Source of the DNA: Shewanella olleyana
GTDB taxonomy: Bacteria; Pseudomonadota; Gammaproteobacteria; Enterobacterales; Shewanellaceae
Reading direction: 5' to 3'
Length of the DNA stretch: 64,000 nucleotides
Assembly (NCBI RefSeq): GCF_023283825.1
Contig: NZ_JAKILD010000005.1
Span: 124,001-188,000, forward strand
In this document: positions 25,883 to 38,355 of the stretch, one piece after another
How positions within the stretch are numbered: position 1 is the stretch's first letter
How the letters are laid out: each line of letters begins with the position of its first letter
The notes under the pieces: generated by a model
What the model saw: the letters and a program-made list of their open reading frames with translations, nothing else
The model's database searches: none
What the model was told of the DNA's origin: nothing
Made by a program: the position numbers and the translations under genes

Positions 25883-26362
25883 GGCCTTTTTTTACCCTTT
25901 GCTTATCTAATTCTTCCTTTCTGAGTGTTACGTCCCTAAATCTTCCCTTGTCTTATCAGAACTTTACCCGCCATCACTGAAACGTCTGATGAAAACTAGC
26001 AAGATAACTTTACAGTGCGTTAGTAGGTTAAACCTTTATTCGACTTTAATTTGTCATCTTGCGTCTCTAGGCTGCCGCTTTGTGAGTCTAAAGGCAAGTG
26101 GTATGAAAACAAGCTAGGTTTATAGCTAGTGCTGCCAAAGCATTTAAAGCAGCTACTTTGCTGTTTATGTTCAAGCTTATGAGCCCACAAATATACTAGA
26201 AGTGTCGCCTATTCATAGGTCGCGAATTCAGCATTTAAGCTTGTTAACGCAATTTGGAGCAATGAACTTACTTAATTTAACTGCTTACAGTTAGACAGAT
26301 TCAATAAGTATTCATGAGTTAAAGATTAAAAAGTCATTATCAATACGATATAAAGCTTTTAA
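25883..26362. other. intergenic region before argA with no recognised gene
   Basis: About 480 bp. I found no open frame of note, tRNA or strong hairpin. Its right end becomes AT-rich as it enters the argA control region. Confidence 0.4.
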
Positions 26363-26401
26363 AGTGAATTTAAATGCAATAATATTGATTAATTATATTT
26401 A
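26363..26401 (+). promoter_or_regulatory. tandem ARG boxes (ArgR operator) of argA
   Basis: The 18-mer at 26363-26380 (AGTGAATTTAAATGCAAT) matches the ArgR consensus WNTGAATWWWWATTCANW except at one position. A weaker box follows at 26384-26401 after the usual 3-bp spacer. This implies repression of argA by arginine-bound ArgR. Confidence 0.75.
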
Positions 26402-26450
26402 TTGGCGGGTTTGCTAATAAAACCGATTCGATTACTTGTTAGGGGTTAAT

Positions 26451-27776
26451 GTGCCTTTAAGAACCACAGAGCTTGTTGATGGGTTCCGTCATTCAGCACC
26501 ATACGTTAATGTTCACAGAGGAAAAACCTTTGTGGTTATGCTGGGCGGAGAAGCGTTATTACATAACCAATTTCGCGGCATTTTAAATGATGTTGCATTA
26601 TTGCATTCACTCGGTATCAAAGTGGTATTGGTGTATGGTGCGAGGCCGCAAATTGATGCAGCGCTTCATGACGCAAACATTGAACCTTCTTATCACAATG
26701 GCGTCCGTATCACTGATGAAGACTCGCTAAAAGTGATTAAGCAAGTTGCGGGTGCGGTGCAGTTTGATATTACCGCAAGGCTATCTATGAGCCTAGGTAA
26801 TACGCCGATGCAAAATGCACAAATTAACCTAGTCAGCGGCAATTTTGTCATTGCTCAGCCTCTTGGGATTGATGATGGCGTTGATTTTTGTCTGACCGGT
26901 AAAGTACGCCGTATTGATACCCAAGGACTTGAGCGTCAGCTAAACAACAATTGTATTGTACTAATGGGCCCTATGGCGGTGTCAGTAACCGGTGAGAGCT
27001 TTAATTTAACTGCTGAAGAGGTTGCCACCCAAGTGGCGATAAGATTAAAAGCAGACAAGATTATCGGCTTTAGTAGCACGCACGGTATTCTAGACCAAGC
27101 GGGTGAAGTGATTGCTGAACTTATGCCAAATGGTGCGCAAACCATTTGGGATGAGATGAACCAATCGGGCCAAGCTTGTGTGGGCACTATGGCGTTCTTA
27201 AAGGCCAGTATTGATGCATGTCGAAATGGGGTGCCTCGCTGTCACTTAGTCAGTTACCTTGAAGATGGTACTTTGCTGCAAGAGCTATTCTCCCGTGAAG
27301 GTATTGGTACTCAAATCGTTACCGAAAGTGCTGAACGGTTAAGACGGGCTAACATTGGCGATATTGGTGGGGTACTGGATTTAATCCGTCCGTTAGAAGA
27401 ACAAGGCATTTTAGTGCGTCGTTCACGTGAGCAGTTGGAAATGGAAATTGAGCAGTTCATGCTGATTGAACGTGATAGCTTAGTTATTGGTTGTGCTGCG
27501 TTGTATCCGTTTGAAGAAGATAATGCCGGAGAGTTTGCGTGCTTGGTGGTGCATCCTGATTATCGCGATGCCGATCGCGGCAGTGTGTTACTGAATAATA
27601 TTATCGGTCAAGCCAGAGTGCGCGGGTATTCACGTTTGTTTGCGTTAACCACGCGCAGTATTCATTGGTTCTTAGAGCATGGATTTAATATCGTTGATGT
27701 TGATGCGCTGCCGAATGTGAAAAAGCAGTTATATAACTTCCAGCGTAAATCAAAAATTTTAGCGTTAGATTTATAA
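26451..27776 (+). CDS. argA: amino-acid N-acetyltransferase (N-acetylglutamate synthase)
   Basis: 441 aa. It acetylates glutamate with acetyl-CoA, the first step of arginine synthesis. The N-terminal amino-acid-kinase-like domain (about 20-285) contains [10 protein letters not shown] and [12 protein letters not shown]; it senses arginine in this family. The C-terminal GNAT domain (about 295-441) contains IGCAALYPF and [12 protein letters not shown]. The start is chosen at GTG 26451 with AGGGG 6 nt upstream; a TTG at 26436 is also in frame. ARG boxes upstream support control by ArgR. Confidence 0.95.
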   Translation: MPLRTTELVDGFRHSAPYVNVHRGKTFVVMLGGEALLHNQFRGILNDVALLHSLGIKVVLVYGARPQIDAALHDANIEPSYHNGVRITDEDSLKVIKQVAGAVQFDITARLSMSLGNTPMQNAQINLVSGNFVIAQPLGIDDGVDFCLTGKVRRIDTQGLERQLNNNCIVLMGPMAVSVTGESFNLTAEEVATQVAIRLKADKIIGFSSTHGILDQAGEVIAELMPNGAQTIWDEMNQSGQACVGTMAFLKASIDACRNGVPRCHLVSYLEDGTLLQELFSREGIGTQIVTESAERLRRANIGDIGGVLDLIRPLEEQGILVRRSREQLEMEIEQFMLIERDSLVIGCAALYPFEEDNAGEFACLVVHPDYRDADRGSVLLNNIIGQARVRGYSRLFALTTRSIHWFLEHGFNIVDVDALPNVKKQLYNFQRKSKILALDL

Positions 27777-27797
27777 GCCTAAAAATTTTAGGGTAAT

Positions 27798-27835
27798 AAA
27801 ATGCCACTTCATGGTCATGCATGGGTGGCATTTTT
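27798..27835 (+). terminator. terminator of argA
   Basis: Stem AAAATGCCAC/GTGGCATTTT with a long loop that can fold again (CATG repeats), followed by T. Confidence 0.8.
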
Positions 27836-27890
27836 GTTATGCTCGACAAAAATAACAGCTCGCTATTAAAACTTATAAGCCTTTGGGAAA

Positions 27891-28415
27891 ATGATGAATA
27901 TTGAACTTGCTGGACTCTCTAGTAATGCCATGGCGAATTTTATTGGCTTGTTAATTGGCTTAGTGCTGTTAACGATACTGCTGAAAGTAAAAAAATTACC
28001 AAGTGCGGCGTTTTATTCGAGCTTAGGGATCATTATTGCGGTATTCGCTTTGTTTTCGCTGACCTTGTATCAATCGAGTCAAGCAAGGGTATCTGTGAGT
28101 CAGTCGGGCGCAGTTGAGGTGAATATTCCATTATATGGTCAAGAGTTTGAGGCAGGTGAGGTGGATTGGCAGCAAGCGCAGTTAATCAACCTATCTCAGG
28201 CGCCTCAATTCACCCCTAGTAGACGAACTAACGGTCTAGGCTTAACAGGATACTCTTTGGGGTGGTTTACGCTTAAAAATGACCACAAGGCGTTGGTATC
28301 GGTGACGAGTAATGAGCAAGTGCTTTTGGTGCCAACAGACAAAGGTTATTTGCTGCTGTTATCAGTGGAAAACCCGCAAGCAGCCATGACCAAAATCGCT
28401 GCTTTGCAGGAATAG
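27891..28415 (+). CDS. membrane-anchored protein with bacterial PH-like domain
   Basis: 174 aa. Two hydrophobic spans (about 15-33 and 40-60) are followed by a soluble domain. The pattern YGQEFEAGEVDW, then FTPSRRTNGLGLTGYSLGWF and KGYLLLLSVENPQ, resembles the bPH-type domains of unknown role in bacteria. No catalytic residues can be named. Two adjacent ATG codons (27891, 27894) follow TGGGAAA. It stands between argA and the convergent rarD without an operon partner. Confidence 0.75.
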   Translation: MMNIELAGLSSNAMANFIGLLIGLVLLTILLKVKKLPSAAFYSSLGIIIAVFALFSLTLYQSSQARVSVSQSGAVEVNIPLYGQEFEAGEVDWQQAQLINLSQAPQFTPSRRTNGLGLTGYSLGWFTLKNDHKALVSVTSNEQVLLVPTDKGYLLLLSVENPQAAMTKIAALQE

Positions 28416-28443
28416 TTGAAGCCAGCTTTTTTGAGCTGACCCC

Positions 28444-29340
28444 CTAAGTTTGCTTGATGCGACGTCTACGTTGCAATGCCATATCGGCAGTAAAGATAAT
28501 TAACGCACTCCAAATAAAGCCAAAGGTGATGCCTTTTTCAATATCGAAGGGTTCCTTGTATAAAAATATCGCCAGAATAAACATGATACTCGGGCCAATA
28601 TATTGGAAGAAACCTAGCATAGACAACGGAATACGCATCGCAGCGCCTGCAAAACATAATAGAGGCACTGTGGTGACAATACCGGCAGCGATAAGGGTTA
28701 AGTTCATCGTCATGTCGTTGGTGAATATGTTGGCAGTGGCAGTGTCTATGGTCAGCATTAAATAACCTAACGCCACTGGCAGTAAAATAGCCGTTTCAAC
28801 CAATAAACCTGTTTTAGCATCAATGTTGACCTTCTTGCGCAATAAGCCATAAAAACCAAAAGAACAGGCTAAAGCTAGTGATACCAATGGAATTGAACCA
28901 AACGAGATAAGCTGAAATAACACGCCAATACTGGCAAGCGCGACAGCCACCCACTGTAATTTTCGTAAGCGCTCAGACAAGAACACCATGCCAAGTAACA
29001 TATTGAATAATGGGTTAATAAAATAGCCTAAGCTAGCATCTAGAATGTGGTCATTATTAATCGCCCAAATGAAAATCAGCCAATTAGCAGCAATCAGTAT
29101 TGAGGTTACTGTTAACACCAGCAGTTGCTTGGGCTGTTTCAGAACAAGTTTCAGGCGCGAGAACCCACCGATAAACTGCATTAAGATAATGATGAAGAAA
29201 AATGACCACACCACACGGTGAGCCAAGGTTTCAAATGCAGAAACATCGCTTAATAATTTAAAATAAAGTGGTGCTATTCCCCAAAGGAAATAGGCACAAA
29301 TGGCAAGGGCTATGCCTTTACGGTGTTCAAGATCTTGCAT
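28444..29340 (-). CDS. rarD: EamA-family transporter RarD
   Basis: 298 aa, about ten membrane spans. RarD is a drug/metabolite-transporter-type permease; a chloramphenicol-related role is reported for some members, but the substrate is uncertain. The start KGIALAICAYFLWGIAPLYF, HRVVWSFFF and LGYFINPLFNMLLG are characteristic. ATG 29340 gives the E. coli-like N-terminus; the upstream open frame adds 20 residues without similarity. rarD-yigI-recQ is the order also seen in Enterobacteria. Confidence 0.92.
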   Translation of the reverse strand: MQDLEHRKGIALAICAYFLWGIAPLYFKLLSDVSAFETLAHRVVWSFFFIIILMQFIGGFSRLKLVLKQPKQLLVLTVTSILIAANWLIFIWAINNDHILDASLGYFINPLFNMLLGMVFLSERLRKLQWVAVALASIGVLFQLISFGSIPLVSLALACSFGFYGLLRKKVNIDAKTGLLVETAILLPVALGYLMLTIDTATANIFTNDMTMNLTLIAAGIVTTVPLLCFAGAAMRIPLSMLGFFQYIGPSIMFILAIFLYKEPFDIEKGITFGFIWSALIIFTADMALQRRRRIKQT

Positions 29341-29544
29341 GGAACCCACAACGCAGAAAAAAGAGAGGGCGATTGTAGGTTGCTGGGGAGGATCACTCAA
29401 GTTATTCGGATAATCATTTTGTTCATTTGCCTAACTGGCATGTGATGAACTAGTACCATTTGGGCTAGTTCATCGTAGTTAGCGCCTAGTCTCTTGTATT
29501 AATCCATCATTCTAGCGCTTAGCCCATCATATGAGTCCACGATA

Positions 29545-30009
29545 TTAGCCGACCATGTAAGTACCTGTGCCAAAGGCCAAGTGGGTTCCTTCTTCATTAT
29601 GCAGCTCCATCCGACAAACTGACACACGATTGCCTGAGCGAATAACACAACCTGTGCCAGTAAACACTTCGCCGCGACCCGGACGTAAAAAATCCACCCG
29701 CATATCAATGGTGCCTAAAGTGGTTAAGCGTTTTTCTAATTGCTCGATGGTCCAATCCTCACGACTTGAGACTAACCCTGAAAATGCGGTTAAACCTCCA
29801 ACCACATCCAATAAAGTAGCCGTTACGCCGCCATGAAGAATGTTTTGGTGAATATTACCGATGAGTTCGAGTTTCATACGAATGACAACTTCCACGCCTT
29901 CAGTATCATAGCGCTTAATTTCTAATCCCAATAGGTTATGAAATGGAACATGTTTATCAAATATTTCAGCAACTTGCTTTAGCGCATTTAATTGAATTTC
30001 TGTTGTCAT
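29545..30009 (-). CDS. yigI: hotdog-fold thioesterase YigI
   Basis: 154 aa. Predicted acyl-CoA thioesterase. Conserved hotdog features: HQNILHGGVTATLLDVVGGL with the catalytic-type aspartate, GTIDMRVDFLRPGRGE and MELHNEEGTHLAFGTGTYMVG (family end ATYMVG). Very similar in layout to E. coli YigI. It diverges from recQ and lies 204 bp beyond rarD on the same strand. Confidence 0.92.
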   Translation of the reverse strand: MTTEIQLNALKQVAEIFDKHVPFHNLLGLEIKRYDTEGVEVVIRMKLELIGNIHQNILHGGVTATLLDVVGGLTAFSGLVSSREDWTIEQLEKRLTTLGTIDMRVDFLRPGRGEVFTGTGCVIRSGNRVSVCRMELHNEEGTHLAFGTGTYMVG

Positions 30010-30201
30010 GAATGGCCTTTATTATTTTAGTTTCATGTCGTTACGCATGATTGCTCCTTGATAGAGTATTTAATCTAACTTAATTAGCTTTATAAAATCA
30101 ATGATGCATATTTGAGCAGTTAGTTTCGGGTTTACCACATTGCATCGAGACATCTGCACAGCAGTGCTTTAAAATGACGCTCGTTATCTTCAGCCCAAAA
30201 A

Positions 30202-32076
30202 ATGGACAGTCCTATTTCAAGCTCAAGCCAAGCAGTAGATCAAATCGAAGTCACACCCAACGCGACTCAGCATGAAGCGCAGGATGTGCTTGGGCATCAG
30301 TTACAGCAAATTTTTGGTTATCGTGACTTTCGTGAAGGACAGCGGGAGATCATTGAGCAGACGCTAAGTGGCCAAGATACCTTAGTGATTATGCCTACTG
30401 GTGGCGGCAAGAGTATGTGCTACCAACTGCCAGCGTTAATCTTACCTGGGCTGACTGTGGTGGTTTCGCCACTGATTTCATTGATGAAAGATCAAGTTGA
30501 TAGCTTGACTCAATCGGGTGTCGCAGCGGCTTACTTGAATTCATCATTGCCTCGTGATGAAACCGTATCGATTTTACGTCGTTTGCATCAAGGCGAGATT
30601 AAACTGCTTTATGTTTCACCTGAGCGATTATTAAGGCCAGATTTTATTGAGCGGTTGCATGAGCTCAATGTGTCGTTGTTTGCCATTGATGAAGCCCATT
30701 GCATCAGTCAGTGGGGACACGACTTTAGACCAGAATATGCCGCGCTTGGTCAGTTGAAAGAAATATTCCCTTATATTCCGCTAATGGCGCTTACTGCAAC
30801 GGCCGATCAGGCTACACGCGATAGCATTTGCCAGCGTTTGCGCATTAATCCATTTTGTTTATTATCCAGTTTTGATCGACCTAATATTCGCTACACAGTG
30901 GTTGAAAAACTCAATGCTGCTAATCAGCTCAAACAGTTTTTACAGCTGCAAAAAGGAAGTAATGGCATTATTTATTGCAGCAGCCGTCGCCGAGTCGATG
31001 AGGTGGCTGATCGCTTAAAACTGCAAGGTTTCAGCGCTGCGGCATATCACGCAGGTATGAGCCAAGAAGAACGCATTGATATTCAAGATAAGTTTTTAAA
31101 AGACAAAATCGATATTGTGGTCGCGACAGTGGCTTTTGGTATGGGGATTAACAAGTCCAATGTACGCTTTGTGGTGCATTACGATATTCCTAAAAGCGTC
31201 GAGTCTTATTATCAAGAAACCGGTCGTGCTGGCCGTGATGGTTTAGATGCTGAAGCTTACATGCTATTTGACCCTGCAGATATTGGTCGTGTGAAGCACT
31301 TGATTGAGCAGTCAGAACCAGGCCCTCAGCAAGATGTCGAGTTTCACAAAATGAATACCATGGCAGCCTTTGCAGAAGCGCAAACCTGTCGTCGCCAAGT
31401 GTTACTGCATTATTTTGACGAAAGCGCTGATAAGCCATGCGGTAACTGCGATGTGTGTATTGATCCGCCTAAGAAATATGATGGCACTGAAGATGCTAAA
31501 AAGGTGCTTTCTTGTATCTTTAGGCTTAAACAATATTTTGGTGTGAATCAGGTCATTGACGTATTGCGTGGCTCAAAAGCCGCTAACGTGATGGATCGTG
31601 GCCATAACAAATTATCCACTTGGGGTATTGGCAAAGATCAGAGTCATGAGTATTGGTTATCGGTCACCCGCCAGCTGATCCATTTAGGTTTAGCGAGCCA
31701 AGACATTACCCGTGGTTCATCGGTTAAGCTTAATGAGTCAGCAAGACCCGTGTTACGTGGAGAGGTGAAGCTAAAACTTGCAGAGCCTCGTATTCAGTTA
31801 GTGACCACCAAGCGCCGCAACAGTTCATCTCGTGCACCGCAGCAATATGACCGTAAACTGTTTGCTCGCCTTAAACTACTGCGCCGTGAGTTGGCTGAAG
31901 AACACGACGTACCCCCGTATTTGGTGTTCAATGATGCAACCTTAGCCGAAATGTCAGCCATGGTACCGACTAGTGCGGGTGAGATGTTGGCTGTGAATGG
32001 TGTTGGTGAGCGTAAATTGAGCCGCTTTGGTAATGCCTTTTTAGATGAAATCAGCCAATACTTGATTGAAAACTAA
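30202..32076 (+). CDS. recQ: ATP-dependent DNA helicase RecQ
   Basis: 624 aa. A 3'-5' helicase of the RecF recombination pathway. Walker A is MPTGGGKSM (K70); Walker B is AIDEAHCISQWGHDFRPEY; motif VI is YYQETGRAGRDG. The zinc-binding region has CRRQVLLHYF and CGNCDVC; the RQC winged helix follows, and an HRDC domain closes the protein (about 540-620). An extra N-terminal tail of about 25 polar residues precedes the usual start; no internal ribosome site argues for a later start. Divergent from yigI. Confidence 0.96.
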   Translation: MDSPISSSSQAVDQIEVTPNATQHEAQDVLGHQLQQIFGYRDFREGQREIIEQTLSGQDTLVIMPTGGGKSMCYQLPALILPGLTVVVSPLISLMKDQVDSLTQSGVAAAYLNSSLPRDETVSILRRLHQGEIKLLYVSPERLLRPDFIERLHELNVSLFAIDEAHCISQWGHDFRPEYAALGQLKEIFPYIPLMALTATADQATRDSICQRLRINPFCLLSSFDRPNIRYTVVEKLNAANQLKQFLQLQKGSNGIIYCSSRRRVDEVADRLKLQGFSAAAYHAGMSQEERIDIQDKFLKDKIDIVVATVAFGMGINKSNVRFVVHYDIPKSVESYYQETGRAGRDGLDAEAYMLFDPADIGRVKHLIEQSEPGPQQDVEFHKMNTMAAFAEAQTCRRQVLLHYFDESADKPCGNCDVCIDPPKKYDGTEDAKKVLSCIFRLKQYFGVNQVIDVLRGSKAANVMDRGHNKLSTWGIGKDQSHEYWLSVTRQLIHLGLASQDITRGSSVKLNESARPVLRGEVKLKLAEPRIQLVTTKRRNSSSRAPQQYDRKLFARLKLLRRELAEEHDVPPYLVFNDATLAEMSAMVPTSAGEMLAVNGVGERKLSRFGNAFLDEISQYLIEN

Positions 32077-32155
32077 ATTGCTCTAGCTGTTGTAAATCAA
32101 TGTCATCACAGGCCCTAGTAACAGCTCTTGTTGCCGAAAAACAATAGGAATAACT

Positions 32156-32351
32156 AACCTGAGCTCGGGATAACAACTTGCTTTCTAGAGGTTATTTTTA
32201 CTGATAACGGCGTTAAATTTGTTTGCAATAGGCCAGCTATTGACGCACAAATTTGCCTTGTTCTAAGCAAAAATATCTCTCTAGAATAAGATTGAAAGCA
32301 AACATGTAATAATTCAACAGTTTAACTAACTTCTTATCCCGAGTTCAGGTT
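32156..32351. mobile_element. MITE-like element with terminal inverted repeats and 4-bp target duplication
   Basis: The ends AACCTGAGCTCGGGATAA and its complement TTATCCCGAGTTCAGGTT form 18-bp terminal inverted repeats with one mismatch, extending imperfectly inward. AACT flanks both sides (32152-32155 and 32352-32355) as a target-site duplication. The 196-bp interior has no coding frame and shows partial self-complementarity (CTTGCTTTCTAGAG near the left, CTCTAGAATAAG and GAAAGCAAA near the right). A non-autonomous transposon moved by a transposase elsewhere is the best fit. Confidence 0.8.
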
Positions 32352-32355
32352 AACT

Positions 32356-32695
32356 AAGTTCAGTATTCACTGAGTGCTATGTCTCTATTTTCGAACAATC
32401 ATCTTTTCTGACAAATTCCTATCTATGCTTGCAGATACTGCAATCGCATTAAGCTAGTTTCATATTTGATATAACAATTTTTGTTTAGTCGCTTTCAATT
32501 TTTTTATGCAAGTTTTATCCATTGATGTGACTATTTTCAACCACGGTAAAATTGAGTGAAAATAAATGCTTAAATCAGTGTATATCAAGCTTTACGGCAC
32601 GATACATAGCTCAAATGAATTGGTTTAACTCAATTTGTGGTGGGCAAACCTACAACATTATGTTTGCTAATGGCTAAAAGATGAATAAATTGGGG
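32356..32695. other. AT-rich intergenic region upstream of the leu leader
   Basis: About 340 bp without a convincing gene or RNA. It probably holds regulatory sites for the leu operon, but none was clear enough to name. Confidence 0.35.
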
Positions 32696-32724
32696 TTGAC
32701 ACAGCAGGCTGGTCACGTTAAAAA
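32696..32724 (+). promoter_or_regulatory. candidate leu operon promoter
   Basis: A perfect -35 TTGACA (32696-32701) is followed after 17 bp by TAAAAA, a weak -10. An alternative -10 TATAGA starts further on. It lies about 45-70 nt before the leader peptide. Confidence 0.5.
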
Positions 32725-32768
32725 GTGGGTATAGAAAATTTTAATTTAAGAATAATTAGTTAACTTTA

Positions 32769-32858
32769 ATGAATATTTATAGTGGTAACATTCTCCTAGG
32801 TCTCCTTCTTCTCTTACGCAATATTTGCGCGGAGTCCTTTGTGTTACTTGCTAAATAA
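32769..32858 (+). CDS. leuL: leu operon leader peptide
   Basis: A 29-codon frame reads MNIYSGNILLGLLLLLRN, then ICAESFVLLAK and TAA. Seven of eight consecutive codons (positions 9-16) are leucine, interrupted by one glycine, and several are rare-type CTA, CTC or CTT. It is followed 16 nt later by a terminator and then leuA, the classic arrangement of ribosome-mediated attenuation: when leucyl-tRNA is scarce the ribosome stalls and the terminator does not form. No good ribosome site precedes the ATG, which is common for leaders. Recognised from codon content and position, not from sequence similarity to E. coli LeuL. Confidence 0.88.
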   Translation: MNIYSGNILLGLLLLLRNICAESFVLLAK

Positions 32859-32874
32859 GTTTACTGGCATTCAC

Positions 32875-32906
32875 AAACCCCGCGCTAACAGCCGCGGGGT
32901 TTTTTG
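32875..32906 (+). terminator. attenuator terminator of the leu operon
   Basis: Stem AAACCCCGCG/CGCGGGGTTT with an 8-nt loop, followed by TTT, lies between leuL and leuA. It should be read through on leucine starvation. Confidence 0.9.
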
Positions 32907-33056
32907 TTTCTAACACCGATTGATTTTAAAAACTGACAATTTAAACGAACATTTACAGCTAACGAATTGGATTTAAGTATTACCAAGTCACAGGATGAAA
33001 TCGTTAGCTAGGCGAGCAAACTTTTACGTGAACTATAGGTTCGATGGAGAAAACTG

Positions 33057-35715
<2,659 letters not shown>

Positions 35716-35716
<1 letters not shown>

Positions 35717-37134
35717 TGGCTTCTCAAGTAAGTGCTGCTCAAACTCTATATGAAAAAGTATGGGATGCGCATGTATTAGCATCACCAGAAGCGGAGGCGC
35801 CGATTATTTATGTCGACCGTCACCTTGTTCATGAAGTGACATCGCCACAAGCATTCAGTGGTTTAAAAACCGCAGGTAGAAAGTTGCGTGCGCCGCAAAA
35901 AACCTTCGCGACCATGGATCATAACATCTCTACCTTGAGCGCAAGCCTTGATGCAATGAGCCCAATGGCACGTATTCAAGTGGAAACCTTAGCGCAAAAC
36001 TGTAAAGAGTTTGGCGTCAAGCTTTATGACATTCATCATCCAAACCAAGGTATTGTCCATGTAATGGGCCCTGAGCTTGGTATTACCCTACCGGGTACAG
36101 TGATTGTTTGTGGTGACTCACATACCGCGACACATGGTGCATTTGGTGCATTAGCATTTGGTATTGGTACTTCTGAAGTTGAGCACGTTTTAGCTACCCA
36201 AACCTTACGTCAGTTAAAAGCCAAAACCATGAAAGTGGAAGTTCGTGGTCAAGTCGCTGAAGGCATTACCGCAAAAGATATCGTACTGGCGATTATTGGT
36301 CGTTTAGGTATGGATGGCGGTACAGGTTACGTGGTTGAGTTTTGTGGCGAAGCTATTGAAGCCTTATCAATGGAAGGTCGTATGACCTTATGTAACATGG
36401 CTATCGAAATGGGCGCAAAAGCAGGTATGGTTGCGCCAGATCAAACTACATTTGATTACCTTGAGGGCCGCGAATTTTCACCAAAAGGCGATGATTGGGA
36501 CCAAGCAGTTAAAGATTGGACAGCTCTGAAAACAGATGCGGGTGCCACGTTTGATGCCGAAGTTATCCTTGAAGCCGCTGATATTGCGCCGCAATTAACT
36601 TGGGGAACAAACCCAGGCCAAGTGGTATCGATTGATGCTGAAGTGCCAAACCCTGCCACAGAATCTAACGCGACTGTGCGTGGCAGCATGGAAAAAGCAC
36701 TTGAATATATTGGCCTGACTTCAGGCACTAAAATGGTCGATATTCCGATCAATAAAGTGTTTATTGGCTCGTGTACAAACTCTCGTATCGAAGATTTACG
36801 TGCTGCAGCCCATCACGCTAAAAACCGTAAAGTCGCAGATGGCGTTGTTGCCATTGTGGTTCCTGGTTCTGGCCAAGTGAAGTTGCAGGCAGAAGCAGAA
36901 GGTTTAGATAAAGTCTTTTTAGAGGCGGGTTTTGAATGGCGCTTACCGGGTTGTTCAATGTGTTTGGCAATGAATGATGACCGCTTAGAAGCAGGCGATC
37001 GCTGCGCATCGACCAGTAACCGTAACTTTGAAGGCCGACAAGGCCGTGGTAGTCGAACTCACTTAGTGAGCCCAGCGATGGCAGCGGCAGCTGCGATTGC
37101 AGGCCACTTTGTTGATATTCGTAAGCCTTACTAA
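35716..37134 (+). CDS. leuC: 3-isopropylmalate dehydratase large subunit
   Basis: 472 aa. With LeuD it isomerises 2- to 3-isopropylmalate. Aconitase-type [4Fe-4S] ligands lie in [12 protein letters not shown] and in [31 protein letters not shown] is the other hallmark. The ATG shares a base with the leuB stop (TAATG). Confidence 0.98.
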
Positions 37135-37157
37135 CCGTCAACCCAAAGGACAAACAG

Positions 37158-37763
37158 ATGCAAGCTTTTACACAACATACTGGTCTAGCGGTGGCGATTG
37201 ATAGCGCTAATATCGATACTGACCAAATTATTCCGAAGCAATTTTTATCAAAAGTGACCCGTGATGGCTTTGGAGTGCACTTATTCCATGACTGGCGTTA
37301 TTTAGATGAAGCAGGTGAGCAAGATAACCCGACATTCTCGCTAAACTTACCACGCTATAAAGGAGCTTCGGTATTATTGGCTCAAGAAAACTTTGGTTGT
37401 GGTTCAAGCCGTGAACATGCGCCATGGGCGTTAGCTGATTTTGGTTTACGAGTGGTGATAGCACCTACATTTGCCGATATCTTTTACGGTAACTCAATCA
37501 ATAACGGTTTATTGCCTGTAAAGCTGACCCATGATCAAGTTAATCAGCTAATGGCAGAAGTTGAAGCCACTGAAGGTGCTAATATTACTGTTGATTTAGA
37601 GTCATTAACTGTGACATCTCCATCTGGTAGCGAGTTCAGTTTTACTATTGCAGAATCTGCAAGACACAAGCTGTTAAACGGATTAGATGCTATTGGATTA
37701 ACGCTTGAATATGCGGCGGCCATTAGTGATTACGAAACAAGCATTCCTGCTTGGCGAGCTTAA
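37158..37763 (+). CDS. leuD: 3-isopropylmalate dehydratase small subunit
   Basis: 201 aa, the swivel-domain partner of Leu[15 protein letters not shown] and [15 protein letters not shown] are diagnostic. It lies 23 bp after leuC, with AAGGA before the ATG, and closes the operon ahead of two consecutive terminator-like hairpins. Confidence 0.98.
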   Translation: MQAFTQHTGLAVAIDSANIDTDQIIPKQFLSKVTRDGFGVHLFHDWRYLDEAGEQDNPTFSLNLPRYKGASVLLAQENFGCGSSREHAPWALADFGLRVVIAPTFADIFYGNSINNGLLPVKLTHDQVNQLMAEVEATEGANITVDLESLTVTSPSGSEFSFTIAESARHKLLNGLDAIGLTLEYAAAISDYETSIPAWRA

Positions 37764-37799
37764 TAGCGAATAGTAGATAGTAAAAGGCGTGTCATTTAT

Positions 37800-37834
37800 T
37801 AGCTTAATCAGAGTGCCGAGTTAAGCTATTTTTT
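37800..37834 (+). terminator. first terminator after leuD
   Basis: Stem TAGCTTAA/TTAAGCTA with a 13-nt loop, followed by TTTTTT. Confidence 0.7.
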
Positions 37835-37903
37835 GATTAGGAAATGCGTCATTATTTAAGTGATAAGATTTAAGCGTACACCTGTACCAAGTTTATATTA
37901 GTT

Positions 37904-37936
37904 AAAGCCTCTACTGGATTCAGTAGAGGCTTTTTT
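37904..37936 (+). terminator. second, stronger terminator after leuD
   Basis: A 13-bp stem AAAGCCTCTACTG/CAGTAGAGGCTTT with GATT loop, followed by TTT. Confidence 0.93.
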
Positions 37937-38172
37937 ATTGCAATAAGAAAATGATGTCGCAATAAGGCTATGAATTTAAATGATATATCTATAATTGGTT
38001 TCTGTTTGGTAAAAACTTAGTTTAAATCACTATCAATTTAAGCGTACTGGTGTTTAACATATTAAACCTTATATCTATATGATAAATATATATTTAATCT
38101 TTCTGTTGTTGATGTGTGACACAAGTCTTAGCGAATAAATTATTCAAAATGGGTTTGTTTGGGTAATTGCTG

Positions 38173-38188
38173 TGTGACTTGGGTCACT
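38173..38188 (+). promoter_or_regulatory. CRP-type site upstream of fadL-like gene
   Basis: TGTGA-CTTGGG-TCACT matches the CRP consensus TGTGA-N6-TCACA at 9 of 10 positions. It lies about 170 bp before the outer-membrane channel gene in a 420-bp AT-rich gap (37937-38355) that otherwise shows no gene. Confidence 0.55.
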
Positions 38189-38355
38189 TAAAATATTTAG
38201 TATTTGTCTTTTTGTAGTTATTTACTCTGTTTTATGGCTTTTGGTTGTAAATTTATTCTGTATCAGTAGACTTGCCGCGATTTCAAATGGAGCAATTGCT
38301 CTAATGATGTAAGAGATTAGGCAAACATAAGATTTGCTATATACAGGGACTAATA

